64,000 nt of DNA from Hydrogeniiclostridium mannosilyticum (lineage in GTDB: Bacteria > Bacillota > Clostridia > Oscillospirales > Acutalibacteraceae), in assembly GCF_003268275.1 (NCBI RefSeq), contig NZ_QLYR01000001.1, positions 558,001-622,000 on the forward strand, written 5' to 3'. Below the pieces are notes generated by a model. That model worked only from the letters and a program-made list of their open reading frames with translations, ran no database searches and was not told the DNA's origin. The position numbers were made by a program, and so were the translations under genes. Numbering within the stretch: position 1 is the stretch's first letter; each line of letters starts with the position of its first letter. Positions 60,634-64,000 of the stretch are shown piece after piece.

Positions 60634-61311
60634 TTATTCAGCAATCCGCTTTTTTTCCGCTACTTCTCCGGCATGCTTATAAATACTGCCCTCCGGAATG
60701 AAGCCGCGTACCATCGAAAGCGGATAAACCTGGCTGCCCTTTCCAATCACCGTTCCTGGGTTCAGAACACTGCCGCAGCCGACCTCTACTAGGTCGCCGA
60801 CCAGTGCCCCAACCTTTTTGCGCCCGGTCTCCAGGCACAATTCACCCGCGCGAATGACAACGAGCGCTTTATCTGATTTTACATTAGATGTGATCGCTCC
60901 CGCACCCAAGTGGGATTTATAGCCGAGAATGGAATCGCCCACATAATTGTAATGCGGAACCTGGACGCCATCAAAAAGAACCACATTTTTCAGCTCCGTT
61001 GAGTTCCCCACCACGCAGCCTCTGCCTACCAGCGCATTGCCGCGGATAAAGGCGCAATGGCGCACCTCTGTTTCGGGGCCGATGATTAGCGGGCCGTTCA
61101 GGCTCGCTGTCGGCGCTACCTTGGCGCTTTTGGCAACCCAGATTTCTGCCGCGGGGTGGTCGTAATCCTCCTCCGGCAGCCGTGGCCCCAGCTCCAAAAT
61201 AAAGTCCTTAATTCCCTCCAGCGCTTCCCAGGGATAAGTGCAGCGCTCCAGCAGGGGCGCCGCCGCCGTATGGGAAAGGTCGTATAGTTGCCTTACAGTG
61301 AGTTTGTCCAT
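60634..61311 (-). CDS. Left-handed beta-helix (GlmU C-terminal-like) acyltransferase-family protein
   Basis: 225 residues. An N-terminal ~55-residue helical part (LTVRQLYDLSHTAAAPLLER) is followed by hexapeptide repeats (KVAPTASLNGPLIIGPETEV, RGCVVGNSTELKNVVLF, SHLGAGAITSNVKSDK) like GlmU's acetyltransferase half, but no nucleotidyltransferase domain precedes. It is commonly annotated as UDP-GlcNAc pyrophosphorylase-related; actual activity unknown. AAAGGAG before ATG. Operon with pdxY and the GNAT. Confidence 0.85.
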   Translation of the reverse strand: MDKLTVRQLYDLSHTAAAPLLERCTYPWEALEGIKDFILELGPRLPEEDYDHPAAEIWVAKSAKVAPTASLNGPLIIGPETEVRHCAFIRGNALVGRGCVVGNSTELKNVVLFDGVQVPHYNYVGDSILGYKSHLGAGAITSNVKSDKALVVIRAGELCLETGRKKVGALVGDLVEVGCGSVLNPGTVIGKGSQVYPLSMVRGFIPEGSIYKHAGEVAEKKRIAE

Positions 61312-61365
61312 CGTTCAATCTCCTTTTATCGTTAAACTGGCAGCTGGCTCGCGCTTCCGCTGCGG

Positions 61366-62241
61366 TTACGCATGGGACAATCGCGGGAACATCAGCCGGC
61401 TGCCTTTGAAAATATTCTCTTTTCCCCGCAGGATGAACAGCGTTTCGTCCTCCTCAAGCAGCGGAGACAGCCGCCCGGCCTCTGTACAAATTGGAGTAAA
61501 GCCGAGGCTGGCGGTGTGAATCTGCGGCGGACTGGCGGCTGCCAGGATTTCCTCCAGCGTTTGCCCTCTTCCACCGTAAATATCATAACAGAACATTGTC
61601 CCGCCGTCATAGGATGCAATGAAGATGGTTTCCCGCTCCGGCAAATAATAAACCCTGTCCCGCATGTAGGAAGTACAGTAAAACATCAGCAAGCCCTCAT
61701 TATCCAGCAGCGGCAGCCTGGAAAAAGGGTTTGACCGCCGGTAACAGCGTTGCAGCAGCGCCCGATCCTCCGCGTTTTCCATATCCAGCCTTTGGGCGGC
61801 TTCGGGGTTGGGCGTAACCGGACAGCTGAATTGATACTCCACCGCGCGCTCAAATCCAAACCGGGGGTAAAAATCAAGCGCCGAATCGTTGGCAAATAGA
61901 TAGACGGCATCACAGCTCCGGCAGTAATCGCGCAGCACCTGCTCCATCAAGCAGCGGGAAAGCCCTTGCTTGCGGTACTGCGGGTCCGTCATCACCGTAC
62001 CCAACTGAATATAGCTTCTGCCTTTTCCCCGCCACATCGTTTGCATACGGTTGACGGCAATACTGGCAACGACGGTTCCGCCGTCCAGCAGAACATACGG
62101 CTTATAACGGTCCGTCCAGTAGCCGTCCCGGTACCACTGCTCAAAGGACAGCCCAAACACCCTTTGGGCCAACGCGTCGAAGGAGGTACGAATTTCCGTA
62201 TAATCCCTGATATTTTTTTCCAGCCGGTAATTCAATCCCAT
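61366..62241 (-). CDS. GNAT family N-acetyltransferase (Eis-like)
   Basis: 291 residues. The GNAT core is clear: VASIAVNRMQ, IQLGTVMTDPQYRKQGLSRC (acetyl-CoA loop QxxRKxGLS), and VYLFANDSALDFYPRFGFER. A second domain of ~150 residues (from PVTPNPEAA) resembles the Eis-type extension. ATG at 62241 is used, though GGGGAG fits a TTG six bases farther on (62235). Substrate unknown. Upstream of the hexapeptide gene, 17 bases after the dockerin-type gene. Confidence 0.85.
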   Translation of the reverse strand: MGLNYRLEKNIRDYTEIRTSFDALAQRVFGLSFEQWYRDGYWTDRYKPYVLLDGGTVVASIAVNRMQTMWRGKGRSYIQLGTVMTDPQYRKQGLSRCLMEQVLRDYCRSCDAVYLFANDSALDFYPRFGFERAVEYQFSCPVTPNPEAAQRLDMENAEDRALLQRCYRRSNPFSRLPLLDNEGLLMFYCTSYMRDRVYYLPERETIFIASYDGGTMFCYDIYGGRGQTLEEILAAASPPQIHTASLGFTPICTEAGRLSPLLEEDETLFILRGKENIFKGSRLMFPRLSHA

Positions 62242-62258
62242 CTCCCCTTCCGATTCCT

Positions 62259-63167
62259 CTAACCCGCCTTTTTATAAAGCAGTAGATCTCCGACGTCGAC
62301 GGCCCCGTCCTCATTCATATCCGCAGCCTTCAGCCAAGCCCCTGTCAGGCTTCTCCGGCCGACCAGATATTCGTTATAAAACCGCAGGTTTTCCGCCGCG
62401 GTCCCGCCTAAATCCCCTTTGACCACGGCAGTTACCAGGCTTTCCTGCTTTCCATTCCGCAGTACCTCCACCGTCCATCCGGTACGGACTTTTCCGCTTT
62501 TCTGCCGTACCCCGGCATTATCCTTAACCTGCACGGCACCCCCAGTCCCATTTTGTGCATATTGCCGCTCCAGGTCTGCAACCGTTTGGCCGGTAAAATA
62601 ATAGTAGCGTTCCCCCTTCATCGGGTTTTCCGGCGCCTGCACCGGCGTCAGCAGGTCGTTCGCAAAATAATAGGCCGTTTCTGCGCCGCCGACGGTGATC
62701 AGCAACGTTCGTTCCTCCGTCATGCGGCAAGACTCTACCGCCTGCCACGGCAAAGAGAGCCCTGCCCACTCCACCTCGCGGTCCGACAGACGAATTTTCA
62801 TCAGCAAGAAAGAAGAGCCATCCTGATTGGAGCAGCCCATCAGGTAAATTGAGTCCCCCAGCACCTGGGCCTCCCGGTAAATGATGCCAGCCGGGAACAC
62901 CCACTCGCTCTCACCAATTCCTTCGAGCGAGGACATCTTTGACACCAACGTGGTATACTCTCCATCCGTACTCACCAAAATGGAAGAACCGTCACCGGCG
63001 GTAAACAACCGGCGATCCTCTTGCAGTACAAAAATCCCTTCCAACCGTTCCAAATCAACAGCCGCATGGGCCCGGTAAACCGGCAGACAGCAGACGGTAA
63101 GCAGCAGGCAAAGCAACAGCGCCGCGCAACGGGCACCCACATGAAATGAACTTCTCAACCTTCTCAA
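62259..63167 (-). CDS. Secreted protein with C-terminal dockerin-like module
   Basis: 302 residues. A signal peptide (RRLRSS, hydrophobic core, AHAAV) is followed by ~190 residues of beta-rich sequence of unknown family, then a Gly/basic hinge and a dockerin-like tail. That tail has one good calcium loop, DMNEDGAVDVGDLLLYKK, and one degenerate partner (KGDLGGTAAENL). Such modules attach enzymes to cohesins in cellulosome-like systems, or serve other roles in non-cellulosomal bacteria. TTG start with GGAGG 7 bases upstream. Confidence 0.8.
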   Translation of the reverse strand: MRRLRSSFHVGARCAALLLCLLLTVCCLPVYRAHAAVDLERLEGIFVLQEDRRLFTAGDGSSILVSTDGEYTTLVSKMSSLEGIGESEWVFPAGIIYREAQVLGDSIYLMGCSNQDGSSFLLMKIRLSDREVEWAGLSLPWQAVESCRMTEERTLLITVGGAETAYYFANDLLTPVQAPENPMKGERYYYFTGQTVADLERQYAQNGTGGAVQVKDNAGVRQKSGKVRTGWTVEVLRNGKQESLVTAVVKGDLGGTAAENLRFYNEYLVGRRSLTGAWLKAADMNEDGAVDVGDLLLYKKAG

Positions 63168-63183
63168 GCGATCGCCTCCATCC

Positions 63184-63197
63184 TATAGCATGCTATA
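63184..63197. promoter_or_regulatory. 14-base perfect palindrome before the dockerin-type gene
   Basis: TATAGCATGCTATA, 16 bases upstream of the TTG start. A possible operator; a minus-strand TATGAT (63205-63210) may be the -10, but no -35 is convincing. Confidence 0.35.
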
Positions 63198-63284
63198 AGA
63201 TGGTATCATATTTTAGAGGCCTACCTTTTGCTTTGTGGACGCTTTCTACCCCCGCCAAAAACCGCTTTCGGCGCTTTTGGTAAG

Positions 63285-64000
63285 CTATTTTGACACGCGA
63301 TCCCCCTTGCCAAAGCAAACGGCGGCCAACCTCTCGATCTGTTCCATATGATATTGGTAGGCCGCCTCAGCCTGTCCCTCACTCAGGCCGCGCTCCTGAA
63401 TGTGGAGCGCGCTTTCCAGTTCCCCCAGCAGCTCCTGAAGCATACCGGACAGCTCTGTAATCCGCTTGATTTCCCCAGTCTCTCCCCGCATAAACCTGGG
63501 CTCTGCCGCATACAGCATGGTATAATTCTGTAAATCCCGCACGTCGTGCTCCAGGGCCACTAAACACTCACGCTTGTGTTCACTTTGCGGAAGAACCATA
63601 ATTATTTCACCTAAAGAACGATATTTTTGGAGAATTTTTCCCGCATAATTTGGCGGCATGATGAGCAAATTTACCACCAGCGCCACAAAAAGGCCCAAAA
63701 ACATCCCGCCGGCCTGGTCCAGTGCCAGCCGCCAGAGCGGCGACGCGCTCTGTGTCAGCAGGACTGAAAAAAAGGCGGCGCAAGAAAGCACCTCTGCGCC
63801 GCGCAGGTGGAGGAGGCTGCACAGATATAGGGTTACAATCGCGCCGATCCCGCCGGCGCCGGCATTTCCCGGCAGAAAAAAAGCGCTGACACTGCCGACC
63901 ACAATACCGCACAGGATGCCAAAAATATAATTTTTAGCCATGTGAAAGGATCCTTCAATGGAGGCTCCCATCGCCAACACGGCAGTGAGAACAACGTATA
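63285..64000 (-). CDS. Aromatic acid exporter family (FUSC-like) membrane protein (5' partial)
   Basis: About 238 residues are visible; the frame runs off the right edge (first visible codons encode YVVLTAVLAMG), so the N-terminus is missing. Helices (ILCGIVVGSVSAFFLPG, GAIVTLYLCSL, VLSCAAFFSVLLTQ, GGMFLGLFVALVVNLLIMPPNY) match the ArAE/FUSC transmembrane half, and a long alpha-helical cytoplasmic tail (about 120-230) follows. Likely exports aromatic or amphipathic acids; substrate uncertain. Confidence 0.75.
   Translation of the reverse strand, partial: YVVLTAVLAMGASIEGSFHMAKNYIFGILCGIVVGSVSAFFLPGNAGAGGIGAIVTLYLCSLLHLRGAEVLSCAAFFSVLLTQSASPLWRLALDQAGGMFLGLFVALVVNLLIMPPNYAGKILQKYRSLGEIIMVLPQSEHKRECLVALEHDVRDLQNYTMLYAAEPRFMRGETGEIKRITELSGMLQELLGELESALHIQERGLSEGQAEAAYQYHMEQIERLAAVCFGKGDRVSK

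Noticed and set aside
1-64000. CRISPR arrays, insertion sequences, prophage or integron genes
   Set aside because: No regularly spaced repeats, transposase, integrase or phage proteins are present in any frame.

Overview
The window looks like the chromosome of a gut-type, endospore-forming anaerobic Clostridia member, most likely of the Oscillospiraceae/Ruminococcaceae sort. The reasons are the Clostridia-type ribosomal and sec gene order, a cwlJ-gerQ spore germination pair, a formate-tetrahydrofolate ligase, a dockerin-like secreted protein, a sulfatase/fucosidase glycan locus, two MATE pumps, a Bce-type antibiotic-sensing module, and moderately GC-rich genes separated by AT-rich control regions. 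No rRNA, tRNA, CRISPR array, insertion sequence or prophage was found. The species assignment is inference only.

Layout. 1-1506 (+): the end of a DUF362/ferredoxin-type protein, then ispE. 1666-12230 (-): a glycan-foraging locus with a very large surface protein (discoidin-type domains plus a WNEW-type hydrolase), then a separate operon of a TIM-barrel hydrolase-like protein, a tyrosine phosphatase, a GH95 fucosidase and a sulfatase. 12949-14297 (+): a small coupled protein and dapA behind a repeat-rich promoter. 14351-19308 (-): a MATE pump with a structured leader, and a MoxR/DUF58/DUF4129 operon. 19569-23137 (-): rpmG-secE-nusG-rplK-rplA-rplJ-rplL with an L10 leader; rpoBC does not follow. 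24599-29268 (+): ddl, a DUF1934 gene, argS and a degenerate MetH-like gene. 29484-33518 (-): fhs-tsaE-tsaB-rpiB-upp. 33894-37453 (-): a second MATE pump, a family 6-like base glycosylase and a tandem PPK2.

37716-47443 is a seven-gene flavin/sugar-acid catabolic operon on the minus strand: old yellow enzyme, SDR, fumarate-reductase-like flavoprotein, isomerase-like TIM barrel, 2-hydroxyacid dehydrogenase, KDG kinase and KDPG aldolase. It is divergent from an AraC regulator and a ketopantoate-reductase-like gene. A tandem 21-bp-spaced operator lies between them, and the regulator appears to start at CTG. The last two enzymes give pyruvate and glyceraldehyde 3-phosphate; the upstream substrate is not known. 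47572-49969 is a compact two-gene unit: an XRE helix-turn-helix fused to an ADP-ribosylglycohydrolase, and a SAM methyltransferase.

50073-52125 holds the cwlJ-gerQ pair (-) and proC (+) on interleaved promoters. 52241-56767 (-) is a BceRS-AB-like peptide-antibiotic detoxification module whose kinase start needs a one-base frame shift. 56820-64000 (mostly -) carries pepV, nagB with a highly structured leader, pdxY, a left-handed beta-helix acyltransferase-like protein, a GNAT, a dockerin-type secreted protein and the end of an aromatic acid exporter-like protein.

Many starts were moved from the longest frame to one with a better Shine-Dalgarno sequence. The best candidates for something undescribed are the flavin/sugar-acid operon, the HTH-ADP-ribosylhydrolase/methyltransferase unit, and several structured leaders (ddl, nagB, both MATE genes). 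All functional calls rest on reading motifs; no database search was run.
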